Notes: generated from the sequence alone by a model not told the origin. Counted from the stretch's first letter, positions 49,972-58,531 are shown. The stretch: 64,000 nucleotides of DNA from an uncultured Oscillospiraceae bacterium (GCA_947589745.1 CANQCS010000008.1:19025-83024), one strand, 5' to 3'. Made by a program: numbers and translations.

Positions 49972-50667
49972 TCACGTGAGCGCTGTACCGGCAGAGCCCT
50001 TGCCATCCGCTGCGGGGGCTGCCTCCCACCCCTGGCGGGCTGTCGGAAATTTCTCCCAGATCTCCCCGGCGGGGGCCGCCTGAAAGACGGCACGCTTTCC
50101 GTCCGCAGGGTGCGGGAATGCCACCCTGGCGCTCCAGAGGGCCAGGGCGGAGGCGGAGCCGCCGCCGTACTTCCGGTCTCCCACCAGGGGCGTCCCCCGG
50201 CTGGCGAACTGTACCCGGATCTGGTGAGTCCGCCCCGTGTGGAGCCTCACCCTCACCAGGGACAGGCCGCCGCTGCTGTCCAGGACCGTATAGTCCAACA
50301 CCGCCTCGCGGACGCCGCCACGGGGGCGGCTGACCACAAAGCTCTTGTTGCGGGTCCTGTCGTGGAGCAGCAGGTCCCGGTAGGTCCCGCTGGGCTGGGC
50401 CGGACAGCCGCTCACCACGCAGAGATACTCCTTCTGAAAGCGCCCCTCCCGGATGGCCCTGGACAGGGCCGCCGCCGCTCTCCCTGTCTTGGCGTAGACC
50501 ATCACGCCCCCCGCCTCCCGGTCCAGGCGGTGGACCGGGAAGATCTCGCTGTGGAGCTGCTGCCGCAGCGCCTCCGGCAGGCTTCCGCCGGGGCCGTCCT
50601 GGCTGAGAAGGCCGGGCGGTTTCAGGCACACCGCAAGGAAATTGTCTTCATGTAAAATGGAGATCAT
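49972..50667 (-). CDS. RluA-family pseudouridine synthase
   Basis: 231 residues. The catalytic motif is HRLDREAGGVMVYAKT (about residues 46-61, Asp nucleophile), followed by FQKEYLCVVSG and the GRTHQIRVQFAS motif. There is no S4 domain, as in short RluA members. It isomerises specific uridines in rRNA or tRNA. I place the start at ATG 50667 (MISILHEDNF) following an AGGTGTG site; a longer start is possible. Divergent from efp. Confidence 0.92.
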   Translation of the reverse strand: MISILHEDNFLAVCLKPPGLLSQDGPGGSLPEALRQQLHSEIFPVHRLDREAGGVMVYAKTGRAAAALSRAIREGRFQKEYLCVVSGCPAQPSGTYRDLLLHDRTRNKSFVVSRPRGGVREAVLDYTVLDSSGGLSLVRVRLHTGRTHQIRVQFASRGTPLVGDRKYGGGSASALALWSARVAFPHPADGKRAVFQAAPAGEIWEKFPTARQGWEAAPAADGKGSAGTALT

Positions 50668-50732
50668 GGACCACACACCTGCCCGCAAACGTATTTTTCT
50701 TTCGATTCGAATATAAAATTACCACAAAGCAC

Positions 50733-50761
50733 TTGCAATATCAACAGGAATAAGGTAAAAT
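50733..50761 (+). promoter_or_regulatory. Promoter of efp
   Basis: TTGCAA (50733-50738), 17 bp, TAAAAT (50756-50761), 39 bp before the efp start. Confidence 0.7.
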
Positions 50762-50799
50762 GACTATCGGATACTTTATTCCACAGGAGGATATTTGAT

Positions 50800-51369
50800 A
50801 TGGCAACGATCACTGCCGGCGATTTCCGCAACGGCAAGACCTTTGAGATGGACGGAAAGGTGATGCAGGTCATCGAGTTCCAGCACGTCAAGCCCGGCAA
50901 GGGCGCCGCTTTCGTGCGCACCAAGATGAAGAACGTGGTCACCGGCGCCGTCACCGAGACTTCCTTCAACCCCACCGCCAAGTTCGAGGAGGCGTTCATC
51001 GAGCGCAAGGACATGGAGTACAGCTACAACGACGGCGACCTGTACTACTTCATGGACCAGGAGACCTACGACATGATCCCCCTCAGCCGCGACCTGCTGG
51101 GCGACGCCTTCCGCTTCGTCAAGGAGAACACCGTGTGCAAGGTGCTGAGCTACAAGGGGAACGTGTTCGGCCTGGAGTGCCCCAACTTCATGGACCTGGA
51201 GGTCACCGACACCGAGCCCGGCCTGGCCGGCAACACCGCCACCAACACCCTGAAGCCCGCCACCGTGGAGACCGGTGCTGAGATCAAGGTGCCCCTCTTC
51301 ATCAACATCGGCGACAAGATCACCATTGACACCCGCACCGGCGAGTATCTGTCCCGCTGCAAGAACTGA
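50800..51369 (+). CDS. efp: Translation elongation factor P
   Basis: 189 residues (about 185-190 is usual). Three OB-type beta domains: [17 protein letters not shown] at the start, the modifiable loop KPGKG with Lys34, and the C-terminal [22 protein letters not shown] signature. It relieves ribosome stalling at polyproline. Start ATG 50800 has CAGGAGGA. No epmAB-type modification genes are nearby. An acidic zinc-ribbon gene follows, as in other Clostridia. Confidence 0.97.
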   Translation: MATITAGDFRNGKTFEMDGKVMQVIEFQHVKPGKGAAFVRTKMKNVVTGAVTETSFNPTAKFEEAFIERKDMEYSYNDGDLYYFMDQETYDMIPLSRDLLGDAFRFVKENTVCKVLSYKGNVFGLECPNFMDLEVTDTEPGLAGNTATNTLKPATVETGAEIKVPLFINIGDKITIDTRTGEYLSRCKN

Positions 51370-51508
51370 GCCGTTTTTCCTGAGAGGAAACGCCGGCAAA
51401 ATGAACTGTACTCCCGCTCCGTGGCCCGTCCCTCCCCGGAGGTCCGTCGCACGGTGACGGGAGTAGGTTTGTATGTCTCTCTGTGATACCCGTGAAAGGA
51501 GAAGAGAA

Positions 51509-51952
51509 ATGGAAATTCTGGAAAAAGTGGCCTATCTGAAGGGCCTGGCCGAGGGCCTGGGCGTTGACGCCTCCACCAAGGAGGGCAAGCTCTTCACCAC
51601 CATGCTGGACATCCTGGACGATGTGGCCCTGGAGCTCAAGGACCTGGCCGACGCCCAGAGTGAGCTGGAGGAGGGCCTGGACGCCGTCAGCGACGACCTC
51701 AACGACGTGGAGTGCTACCTCTTCGAGGATGACGACGAGGAGGAAGACGACGAAGAAGATGAGGATGAGGACGAGGAGGAAGATGGCGGGGACGATGAGG
51801 ACAGCGAGGTCTATGAGACCACCTGCCCCAACTGCGAGGAAAACATCCTCTTTGACGAGAGCATCCTGGAGCAGGGCTATGTAGAGTGCCCCAACTGCGG
51901 CGAGAAGCTGGAGTTCGATCTGAAGCACCCGGAAGACGGGGAAGACGAGTAA
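51509..51952 (+). CDS. CD1247-type acidic zinc-ribbon protein
   Basis: 147 residues. The N-terminal helical domain (MEILEKVAYLKGLAEGLGVD, DILDDVALELKDLADAQSEL) is followed by an extremely acidic Asp/Glu run at about 72-105 and a zinc ribbon with CPNCEENILFDE and CPNCGEKLEFD. This layout matches the CD1247 N-terminal domain family of Clostridia, function unknown. ATG 51509 after AAAGGAGAAG is preferred over an upstream in-frame start. It may share the efp transcript (139 bp gap without a terminator). Confidence 0.85.
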   Translation: MEILEKVAYLKGLAEGLGVDASTKEGKLFTTMLDILDDVALELKDLADAQSELEEGLDAVSDDLNDVECYLFEDDDEEEDDEEDEDEDEEEDGGDDEDSEVYETTCPNCEENILFDESILEQGYVECPNCGEKLEFDLKHPEDGEDE

Positions 51953-51968
51953 TCAGAGAATCAGGCAG

Positions 51969-52003
51969 GCGGGCTGTCCCGGAAGGGAGGGCCCGCTTTT
52001 TTT
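51969..52003 (+). terminator. Terminator of the efp/CD1247 unit
   Basis: GCGGGC and GCCCGC pair, with an inner TCCC/GGGA stem, followed by TTTTTTTG; reads rightward and lies 6 bp before repeat copy E. Confidence 0.85.
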
Positions 52004-52008
52004 GTTTC

Positions 52009-52125
52009 ATACGATTCTCAGATCAGAACAAGACGTCGTTACCGTGTGAGAAATGTAGGTATTGCAATGTTTTGGTAGCGATATGAAAGTTCTTTCTGAT
52101 ACTTTTTCTTTCAAGAAAAAGTATC
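52009..52125 (-). repeat. Full-length dispersed hairpin element (copy E)
   Basis: A 117 bp copy in reverse orientation. The distal end ATACGATTCT begins at 52009, then GTCGTTACCGTG, the GCAATGTTTTGGTAGCGATATG block, AAAGTTCTTTCT and the proximal hairpin ending at 52125. Located between a terminator and the XRE-TPR gene. Confidence 0.88.
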
Positions 52126-52230
52126 AACCGACGGTTGACCTGACAGGAAAACGCGGTCATTGTTTTTCCGGGGAGAACGGGGTATCATGGAGATACTCCG
52201 GCCGGAGAAACAGAATCGGAGGTTTTTACC

Positions 52231-53283
52231 ATGGAGATCGGAAATCAGATCAAGACGCTCCGCGCCCAGCGGGGCGTGACGCAGGAGGCGGTGGCGGCGG
52301 CCCTGGGGGTCAGCGCCCAGGCTGTCAGCAAGTGGGAGAACGGGACCACGGCGCCAGATATCTCGCTGCTGCCCGCCATTTCCGCCTACTTCGGCGTGAC
52401 CATCGACGAGCTGTTCGCCCTGACGGACGAGACGCGGATGGAGCGCATCCGGAACACGATGTGGGACCAGCGGGACCTGGACCCCGCCGCCGCGGAGCGG
52501 GATGCCGCCTTCCTGCTGGACAAGGCCCGGCGGGAGCCGGACAACGGCCAGGTGTGGACCATGCTGGCCTGGATGGAGAACCACATCGCCGGCACCCACC
52601 GCCGCCGGGCGGAGCGGTACGCCAAGGAGGCCCTGGCCCGGACCCCGGAGGACAAGGACGCCCACAGCGAGCTGGCGGAGGCGGCGGGCATCCGCTGCCC
52701 CGACTGGTATTATGGCTCCCACCGCCGGATCATCGACTGGTACAAGGACTTTGTGGAGCGCAACCCCACGGACATGAGGGGCTATCTGTGGCTCATCGAC
52801 GCCCTGGTGGAGGACGACCGCCTGGACGAGGCCAGGGCGTACTGCGACGGGATGGCCCAGGTGGACCGCACCTTCCGCACCCCGATGCAGCGGGGCCGCA
52901 TCGCCTGGCGGGCAGGGGACCACGACAGGGCCGTGGCCATCTGGGAGCAGATGGTGCGGGACTTCCCCGACGACTGGATGGCCTGGTCCTCCCTGGGGGA
53001 CGGCTACACCATGGCAGGGCGCTACGCCGAGGCCATCGACTGCCACCAGGAGGCCAAACAGCGCCAGACCGCCCCCAGGTTCACCGACTCGTGGGAGGCC
53101 ATCGCCCAGCTCAGGGAGCGGCTGGGCGACATCCCCGGCGCCATCCGGGAACTGGAGGAGGAGATCGCCGTCATGGCCTCTGACTGGGATACCACCTCCG
53201 GCGAGACCGTGGACGCCGTCCGCCGGGAGATCCAGCGGCTGAAAGCGAAGCTGGGGCGGAGAAACGGGGGACAGGACTCCTGA
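52231..53283 (+). CDS. XRE-family regulator with TPR-like repeats
   Basis: 350 residues. An N-terminal helix-turn-helix (about 5-60: IKTLRAQRGVTQEAVAAALGVSAQAVSKWENG split by helices) is followed by about 270 residues of helical tetratricopeptide-like repeats rich in Trp/Tyr/Arg (for example WEQMVRDFPDDWMAWSSLGDGY and YAEAIDCHQEAKQRQ). This resembles peptide- or protein-sensing XRE-TPR regulators. ATG 52231 follows CGGAGG. Alone in its transcript; target genes unknown. Confidence 0.88.
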   Translation: MEIGNQIKTLRAQRGVTQEAVAAALGVSAQAVSKWENGTTAPDISLLPAISAYFGVTIDELFALTDETRMERIRNTMWDQRDLDPAAAERDAAFLLDKARREPDNGQVWTMLAWMENHIAGTHRRRAERYAKEALARTPEDKDAHSELAEAAGIRCPDWYYGSHRRIIDWYKDFVERNPTDMRGYLWLIDALVEDDRLDEARAYCDGMAQVDRTFRTPMQRGRIAWRAGDHDRAVAIWEQMVRDFPDDWMAWSSLGDGYTMAGRYAEAIDCHQEAKQRQTAPRFTDSWEAIAQLRERLGDIPGAIRELEEEIAVMASDWDTTSGETVDAVRREIQRLKAKLGRRNGGQDS

Positions 53284-53305
53284 AAAATTTTTTCGCCCGC
53301 CCCTC

Positions 53306-53334
53306 TTGACAGCGTTTCGCGGAAGTGATATAGT
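53306..53334 (+). promoter_or_regulatory. Promoter of the T-box/TrpB2 unit
   Basis: TTGACA (53306-53311), 17 bp, TATAGT (53329-53334), just upstream of the T-box leader. Confidence 0.85.
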
Positions 53335-53345
53335 GTGCCCGTCAA

Positions 53346-53616
53346 ACCGTTGAGAAAGTGTAAGTAGGTCCGACAGGTACTCCGCAGAGAGCCGCGGGTG
53401 GTGGAAACGCGGCGGGGATGGCCGGACTGAATGGGCTTTCGAGGGCGAACCCAACGCCGTCAGGCCAGTAGGGAAGCCGGAGGGGACTCCGTTACCAAAT
53501 CCGGCGCATGTCAGTGCGCGTGAGGTGGACGCGATGAGCGTCAAGCCGGGTGGCACCGCAGAAGCATATCACGCTTCTGTCCCAGCAAATGCTAGGGACA
53601 GAAGCGTTTTCCTTTT
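53346..53616 (+). promoter_or_regulatory. T-box riboswitch, probable tRNA-Trp specificity
   Basis: The conserved T-box word GGGTGGCACCGCAG is at 53548-53561, preceded by a long stem I with the AGAGAG and GGAAACGC-type blocks. The specifier loop near 53427 reads GAATGG, so UGG (53432-53434) is the likely specifier codon for tryptophan. It is followed by a strong terminator, CGCTTCTGTCCC pairing with GGGACAGAAGCG at 53572-53605, and TTTTCCTTTT. Uncharged tRNA-Trp should allow read-through into TrpB2. Confidence 0.92.
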
Positions 53617-53653
53617 GTCCCGACACCTCAAATTTTGAAAGGAGTAGAACACA

Positions 53654-55024
53654 ATGAGCGAGAACAAGATCCCCTACAAGATTTATCTGTCTGAGGACGA
53701 GATGCCCAAGGCGTGGTACAACATGCGCGCCGACATGAAGAACAAGCCCGCGCCCCTGGTCAACCCCGGCACCGGCCAGCCCATGACCGCCGCCGAGCTG
53801 GAGGGCGTCTTCTGCTCCGAGCTGGTGAAGCAGGAGCTGGACAACGACACCGCCTACTATGAGATCCCCGAGGAGATCCGGAGCTTCTACAAGATGTACC
53901 GCCCATCCCCCCTGGTCCGGGCCTACTGCCTGGAGGAGAAGCTGGGCACCCCCGCCCACATCTACTACAAGTTCGAGGGCAACAACACCTCCGGCTCCCA
54001 CAAGCTGAACTCCGCCATCGCCCAGGCCTACTACGCCAAGCAGCAGGGGCTGAAGGGCGTCACCACCGAGACCGGCGCCGGCCAGTGGGGCACCGCCCTG
54101 TCCATGGCCTGCGCGTACCTGGGCCTGGACTGCAAGGTCTACATGGTCAAGTGCTCCTATGAGCAGAAGCCCTTCCGCCGCGAGGTCATGCGGACCTACG
54201 GCGCCAGCGTCACCCCCTCCCCCTCCATGGACACCGAGGTGGGCCGCAAGATCCTGGCCGAGCACCCCGGCACCACCGGCTCCCTGGGCTGCGCCATCAG
54301 CGAGGCCGTGGAGGTGGCCGTCACCCATCCCGGCTACCGCTACGTGCTGGGCAGTGTGCTGAACCAGGTGCTGCTGCACCAGTCCGTCATCGGCCTGGAG
54401 AGCAAGATCGCCATGGACAAGTACGGCATCAAACCCGACATCATCATCGGCTGCGCCGGCGGCGGCTCCAACCTGGGCGGCCTCATCGCCCCCTTCATGG
54501 GCCAGAAGCTCCGGGGCGAGGAGGACTACCGCATCATCGCCGTGGAGCCCGCCTCCTGCCCCAGCTTCACCCGGGGCAAGTTCGCCTATGACTTCTGCGA
54601 CACCGGCATGATCTGCCCCCTGGCCAAGATGTACACCCTGGGCAGCAGCTTCATCCCCTCCCCGGACCACGCCGGCGGCCTCCGTTTCCACGGCATGAGC
54701 ACCATCCTGTCCCAGCTGTACCACGATGGTTACATGGAGGCCACCTCCGTGAAGCAGACCGACGTGTTCCAGGCCGCCGAGGCCTTCGCCCGGGTGGAGG
54801 GCATCCTCCCCGCCCCCGAGTCCAGCCACGCCATCCTGGTGGCCATGCAGGAGGCCCTGAAGTGCAAGGAGACCGGCGAGGAGAAGAACATCCTCTTCGG
54901 CCTCACCGGCACCGGCTACTTCGACCTGGTGGCCTATGAGAACTATCACAACGGCGTCATGCCCAACAACATCCCCACCGACGAGGACATCGCCGCCAGC
55001 CTGGCCAAGCTGCCCAAGGTTTAA
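53654..55024 (+). CDS. TrpB-like (TrpB2) PLP-dependent enzyme
   Basis: 456 residues, longer than standard TrpB (about 395) and of the TrpB2 type: YRPSPLVRAYCLEEKLG, PLP lysine in SGSHKLNSAIAQ (K117), ETGAGQWGTALSMACAYLGL, and the serine/phosphate loop GCAGGGSNLGGL. TrpB2 condenses indole and L-serine to tryptophan, here without a TrpA neighbour, so it may scavenge free indole, which is abundant in the gut. T-box control by tRNA-Trp supports a tryptophan role. ATG 53654 has AAAGGAG. Confidence 0.94.
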   Translation: MSENKIPYKIYLSEDEMPKAWYNMRADMKNKPAPLVNPGTGQPMTAAELEGVFCSELVKQELDNDTAYYEIPEEIRSFYKMYRPSPLVRAYCLEEKLGTPAHIYYKFEGNNTSGSHKLNSAIAQAYYAKQQGLKGVTTETGAGQWGTALSMACAYLGLDCKVYMVKCSYEQKPFRREVMRTYGASVTPSPSMDTEVGRKILAEHPGTTGSLGCAISEAVEVAVTHPGYRYVLGSVLNQVLLHQSVIGLESKIAMDKYGIKPDIIIGCAGGGSNLGGLIAPFMGQKLRGEEDYRIIAVEPASCPSFTRGKFAYDFCDTGMICPLAKMYTLGSSFIPSPDHAGGLRFHGMSTILSQLYHDGYMEATSVKQTDVFQAAEAFARVEGILPAPESSHAILVAMQEALKCKETGEEKNILFGLTGTGYFDLVAYENYHNGVMPNNIPTDEDIAASLAKLPKV

Positions 55025-55139
55025 TACTTTTTCTTGAAAGAAAAAGTATCAAAAAGAACTTTAACATCGCTCTCAAAGCGTTGCGATACCTGCATTTCCC
55101 ACACGGTAACGTAACATACTTCTAATTGGAGAATAGTAT
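55024..55139 (+). repeat. Full-length dispersed hairpin element (copy F)
   Basis: A 116 bp copy whose first base is the last base of the TrpB2 stop codon. Proximal hairpin, CAAAAAGAACTTTAACATCG, the AAAGCGTTGCGATACCTGC block, ACACGGTAACGTA and the distal hairpin (ATACT pairing with AGTAT) are all present. Confidence 0.9.
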
Positions 55140-55156
55140 AATTTTCAATTTGGATA

Positions 55157-55197
55157 AAAGGTCCCGGAGGAGCGTCACCGCTCCCCCGGGACCTTTT
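55157..55197. terminator. Terminator after TrpB2
   Basis: An 18 bp stem (AAAGGTCCCGGAGGAGCG with CGCTCCCCCGGGACCTTTT, one mismatch) and TTTTT rightward; symmetrical enough to work both ways. Confidence 0.88.
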
Positions 55198-55289
55198 TGT
55201 CCGTATGAAAATATTTACAATATTATGGATGACTTTTCCCGTGAAAAGGAGTACAATAGACCTATCAACTGGTAATGGAGGAATTTTCC

Positions 55290-56138
55290 TTGAGAAAGCT
55301 GAACGACGCCATCGACCGCTTCTGCGCCACGCACCCCAAGCTGGCCATCCCCGGCCTGATGCGCTATGTGGTATTCGCCAACGCCGCCTTCTTCATCCTC
55401 AGCCTGTTCGCTGGGTACGGCACCATGGACTTTCTGGCCCTGGACGCCGCGGCCGTGCTCCGGGGCGAGTTCTGGAGGGTCCTCACCTACGCCCTGCTGC
55501 CCACCGGCAGCGGCATCGTGCTGCTGATCTCCCTGCTGTTCTACTACTGGCTGGGCCAGACCCTGGAGCGGCTGTGGGGCAGCGCAAAGTTCACCTTCTA
55601 CTATGTCAGCGGTGTGCTGCTCACCGCCGTGGGCGCGCTGCTGGCCTACCTCATCGACGGGGTGTCTTTCTCCATCTACGGGGCCACCTATGTGAACATG
55701 GCCCTCTTCTTCGCCTACGCCCTCACCTTCCCGGACCAGACGGTGCTGCTGTTCTTCATCATCCCCATCAAGATGAAGTGGCTGGCCCTGCTGGACGCGG
55801 TGTACTTCGCCGCCGGGGTGTTCCAGTACGCCAGGGCGGGGCTGTGGGGACTGGCGCTGATGCCCGTCATCGCCGTGCTGAACTTCTTCGTGTTCTTCTC
55901 CCCGGAGTTCGGCAGGAGGGCCGGGCAGGTGAAGGCCCGGAACCGGCCCCAGGCCATTCAGTTCCGCAAGGCAGTGAAGGAGCAGAAGCGGCAGAAAGGC
56001 TACAACCACAAGTGCTCTGTCTGTGGCCGGACGGACACAGACTATCCGGATCTGCAGTTCCGCTACTGCTCCAAGTGTGTGGGCTACCACTGCTTCTGTC
56101 AGGATCACATCTTCGATCATACGCACTTTACGGAGTAA
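55290..56138 (+). CDS. Serine-less rhomboid-like membrane protein with zinc-finger tail
   Basis: 282 residues. Six hydrophobic helices laid out like a rhomboid (EFWRVLTYALLP, the loop/helix pair WRVLTY, then LIDGVSFSIYGATYVNMALFF), but the GxSG catalytic serine position reads GAT and no catalytic His is evident, so it is probably an inactive, derlin/TMEM115-like scaffold. The C-terminal about 40 residues carry CSVCGRTD, YCSKCVGYHCFCQDH, and HTH, a treble-clef-type zinc module. Start TTG 55290 is set by GGAGGA at 55277-55282; an ATG 15 bp upstream would swallow that site. Confidence 0.8.
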   Translation: MRKLNDAIDRFCATHPKLAIPGLMRYVVFANAAFFILSLFAGYGTMDFLALDAAAVLRGEFWRVLTYALLPTGSGIVLLISLLFYYWLGQTLERLWGSAKFTFYYVSGVLLTAVGALLAYLIDGVSFSIYGATYVNMALFFAYALTFPDQTVLLFFIIPIKMKWLALLDAVYFAAGVFQYARAGLWGLALMPVIAVLNFFVFFSPEFGRRAGQVKARNRPQAIQFRKAVKEQKRQKGYNHKCSVCGRTDTDYPDLQFRYCSKCVGYHCFCQDHIFDHTHFTE

Positions 56139-56187
56139 GCGGTCCGCGCATCGGACGGCCCGGCCGTGGGCCGGAAAGGAAAACGAT

Positions 56188-56643
56188 ATGATCAAACTTA
56201 CGGATATCACGGAGGACAACTGGCTGGCCGTGGCCTCCCTGTCGGTGAAGGATAGCCAGAAGTATTACGTCGCCTCCGCGCTCGGGATCCTGGCCAGAGG
56301 GTATGTGTACCGGGACTGCAACGGCAGAGTCTATGCCATTGAAAACGACGGCGTCACCGTCGGCGCGGCTCTCGTCAGAGAGTTCACCGACGAGCCGCTG
56401 GGCTATGATCTGCAGCAATTCATGATCGACCAGCGGTACCAGGGCAGAGGATACGGCTCCGCCGCTCTGGGACTGATCCTGGATGAACTGCGAAAAGAGG
56501 GGCGCTACGATCACGTGGAAGTGTGCGTGAAAAAGGCGGACGCCGGAGCGATCCGCCTGTATGAAAAGCACGGGTTCGTGGACTCGGGGTATATCGACGA
56601 GGCTGTGCCGGATGCGCTGAACCTGATCTGCCGCCTGTCTTGA
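56188..56643 (+). CDS. GNAT-family N-acetyltransferase
   Basis: 151 residues. The acetyl-CoA loop is YQGRGYGSAALGLIL (Q/RxxGxG/A, about residues 89-103), preceded by YDLQQFMIDQRYQG and followed by VKKADAGAIRLYEKHGF. The AESS-type start (LTDITEDNWLAV) resembles spermidine/polyamine acetyltransferases such as SpeG/BltD, but the substrate is unproven. ATG 56188 follows GGAAAGGAAAA, 49 bp after the rhomboid-like gene. Confidence 0.9.
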   Translation: MIKLTDITEDNWLAVASLSVKDSQKYYVASALGILARGYVYRDCNGRVYAIENDGVTVGAALVREFTDEPLGYDLQQFMIDQRYQGRGYGSAALGLILDELRKEGRYDHVEVCVKKADAGAIRLYEKHGFVDSGYIDEAVPDALNLICRLS

Positions 56644-56666
56644 GACTTTGAGGCGGGAGCGTCCGC

Positions 56667-57071
56667 CTACCGCTTTCCCGCCGCGAACGCCGCCGCCTCT
56701 TTGACCCAGGCCATGAGCTCCCCGTCGATCTCCTCCTCCGAGGAGATCAACACATGGTGCGTCCAGCGGTTGGGATATGGTTCGCTGGCCGCGTCGATGC
56801 GGGGAGACAACGCCCGGTGGTCCAGGCCGAAAGTCACGGTGATATACGTATCCGGCCGGTCCTTCTTTCGCCGAACGGCTAAGAAGGACACAAATGCAAA
56901 GTTGTGTTTGTTGGAAAAGGAGATCTGGGACTTCTGCACCTTTACCGTCACCGGCCCCAGCTCGGCGAAGACTCTGCCCGCGAACGCCTCATAGAGAGGC
57001 AGGGCCGCCAGGCGGCCGTCAAAGAACCGTAGCACATCGGCGGTCACGACCTCGTCCGGTGTCACTCCCAT
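56667..57071 (-). CDS. DUF5655-type hypothetical protein
   Basis: 134 residues. The pattern LRFFDGRLAALPLYEAFAGRVFAELGPVTVKVQKSQISFSNKHNFAFVSFLAVRR (quoted by blocks) matches the DUF5655 family, small proteins predicted to have a DNA/nucleotide-binding-like fold; no known function. ATG 57071 lies inside the upstream ArsC-like gene, whose codons supply the GGAGGTGTGGGAG site, so it is translationally coupled with a 10 bp overlap. Confidence 0.75.
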   Translation of the reverse strand: MGVTPDEVVTADVLRFFDGRLAALPLYEAFAGRVFAELGPVTVKVQKSQISFSNKHNFAFVSFLAVRRKKDRPDTYITVTFGLDHRALSPRIDAASEPYPNRWTHHVLISSEEEIDGELMAWVKEAAAFAAGKR

Positions 57072-57397
57072 GTCTCCCACACCTCCGGCTTGTAGCCCAC
57101 GGTGACGGCCTTGCCGTTGCGGACGATGGGGGTGTTGAAGAGCTGGGGGTTGTCGAACAGCTTCTCCTCCGCTGCGTCGGGGGTGATGTACGCCATGTAC
57201 AGGTCCTGATAGGTCCGGCACCTGGTGTTCACCAGCTCGTCAAAGCTGAGCTTCTGCCGCACGGAGCGGTACTCCCCGGCGGAGAAGCCCTTCTTCGGCA
57301 GGTCGATGTACTGATACTTGATGCGCCGCTCCTTGAACCAGCGCTCCGCCTTTTTGGTGTCAAAGCACTTGGAGGAGCCAAAGATCTGTACGTTCAT
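57062..57397 (-). CDS. ArsC/Spx-family thioredoxin-fold protein
   Basis: 111 residues. MNVQIFGSSKCFDTKKAERWFKERRIKYQYID shows the single active-site cysteine (C11, CxxxxK type) of ArsC/Spx/YffB proteins, followed by FDELVNTR and NPQLFNTPIVRNGKAVTVGY with the cis-proline NTPIV. A true arsenate reductase would need additional Cys/Arg residues, so a YffB-like or Spx-like redox role is as likely. ATG 57397 follows AAGGAGCATC. Divergent from the SIR2 gene. Confidence 0.88.
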   Translation of the reverse strand: MNVQIFGSSKCFDTKKAERWFKERRIKYQYIDLPKKGFSAGEYRSVRQKLSFDELVNTRCRTYQDLYMAYITPDAAEEKLFDNPQLFNTPIVRNGKAVTVGYKPEVWETWE

Positions 57398-57435
57398 AGT
57401 GATGCTCCTTATCATAAAAAATGGAGGGATTTACG

Positions 57436-58149
57436 ATGACAGAGGAAATCAGGACCTTGAAGCAGTGGGTGGAGGAGAGCCACAGCATCGTCTTTTTCGG
57501 CGGGGCCGGGGTCAGCACGGAGAGCGGCATCCCCGACTTCCGAAGCGTGGACGGGCTCTACCACCAGCAGTACGACTATCCCCCGGAGACCATTCTGAGC
57601 CACAGCTTCTATCTCCGCAACCCCAAGGAGTTCTACCGCTTCTACCGCAACAAGATGCTCTACCTGGACGCCCAGCCCAACGCCGCCCACAAGAAGCTGG
57701 CGGAGTGGGAGGCCCAGGGCAAGCTGGCCGCCGTGGTCACCCAGAACATCGACGGCCTCCACCAGAAGGCGGGCAGCAAGAACGTCCTGGAGCTCCACGG
57801 CAGCGTCCTCCGGAACCACTGCCAGAAGTGCGGCGCGTTCTACGGCGTGGAGGCCGTCTCCCAGAGCGAGGGCGTGCCCAAGTGCCCCAAGTGCGGCGGT
57901 ACCATCAAGCCGGACGTGGTGCTCTACGAGGAGGGCTTGGACGAGGATGTCATCAGCCGCTCCGTGGCGGCCATCCGGCGGGCGGATATGCTCATCATCG
58001 GCGGTACGTCCCTCACCGTCTACCCGGCGGCGGGGCTGGTGAACTACTACCGGGGCCACCGGCTGGTGGTCATCAACAAGACCAACCTGGGGTCCGGGGC
58101 GGACCTGACCATCACCGCGCCCATTGGGGAGGTCATGGCACAGCTGTGA
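57436..58149 (+). CDS. cobB: SIR2-family NAD-dependent protein deacylase
   Basis: 237 residues. NAD-binding GGAGVSTESGIPDFRS (about 22-37), QNIDGLHQKAG, catalytic His in LELHGSVLRNHC, and four zinc cysteines in HCQKCG and PKCPKCGG. It removes acetyl or other acyl groups from lysines using NAD+. An ATG 15 bp upstream overlaps the RBS ATGGAGGG; the true start is ATG 57436, where GGAGGG is correctly spaced. Confidence 0.95.
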   Translation: MTEEIRTLKQWVEESHSIVFFGGAGVSTESGIPDFRSVDGLYHQQYDYPPETILSHSFYLRNPKEFYRFYRNKMLYLDAQPNAAHKKLAEWEAQGKLAAVVTQNIDGLHQKAGSKNVLELHGSVLRNHCQKCGAFYGVEAVSQSEGVPKCPKCGGTIKPDVVLYEEGLDEDVISRSVAAIRRADMLIIGGTSLTVYPAAGLVNYYRGHRLVVINKTNLGSGADLTITAPIGEVMAQL

Positions 58150-58231
58150 GCGGGGAGGGGACCGGTGTCCCCTCCGCACATGGGGCCATCCGTCCGGCGG
58201 GCGGCAGAATAGAATATCCTTATAGTTTGCG

Positions 58232-58269
58232 CAGGCTGTCAAAATGCCGGAATGGCTTTTGACAGCCTG
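58232..58269 (+). terminator. Terminator of the deacylase gene
   Basis: CAGGCTGTCAAAA pairs perfectly with TTTTGACAGCCTG around a 12 nt loop, 82 bp past the stop. No long T tract follows, so strength is uncertain. Confidence 0.6.
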
Positions 58270-58276
58270 TTCCATC

Positions 58277-58323
58277 CTTCCCGCACGGTAACGATTGCGG
58301 TTCTATAATGGAAGAAGAGTATC
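58277..58323 (+). repeat. Distal-end fragment of dispersed hairpin element
   Basis: TTCCCGCACGGTAACGATTG is almost identical to copy D's second distal end, and it closes with GGAAGAAGAGTATC, the distal terminus. The proximal hairpin is absent. Confidence 0.65.
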
Positions 58324-58411
58324 ATTTTTTACGCCCGGCCTGCGGCAGGTTTGGCCAAAACCGCGCAAAGGATACAGCCGCGGCGTTCCCGTCCCGGCGG
58401 CGCCGGTTTGT

Positions 58412-58444
58412 AAAAAAAGAGACATCCGAAAGGATGTCTCTTTT
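58412..58444 (-). terminator. Terminator of the tRNA-Leu operon
   Basis: On the minus strand AAAAGAGACATCC and GGATGTCTCTTTT pair around 4 nt, followed by TTTTTTTAC, directly after the CCA end of the second tRNA. Confidence 0.9.
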
Positions 58445-58531
58445 GGTGCGCGAGGCGGGACTTGAACCCGCACGTCCGTATTGGACACTAGAACCTGAAT
58501 CTAGCGAGTCTGCCAATTCCACCACTCGCGC
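58444..58531 (-). tRNA. tRNA-Leu(CAG)
   Basis: 88 nt including encoded CCA. Acceptor GCGCGAG pairs with CTCGCGC; the anticodon stem CTAGA/TCTAG encloses TTCAGGT, giving anticodon CAG. There is a long class II variable arm (TGTCCAATACGGACG) and the T-loop GGGTTCAAGTCCC. Second gene of the two-tRNA operon. Confidence 0.96.
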
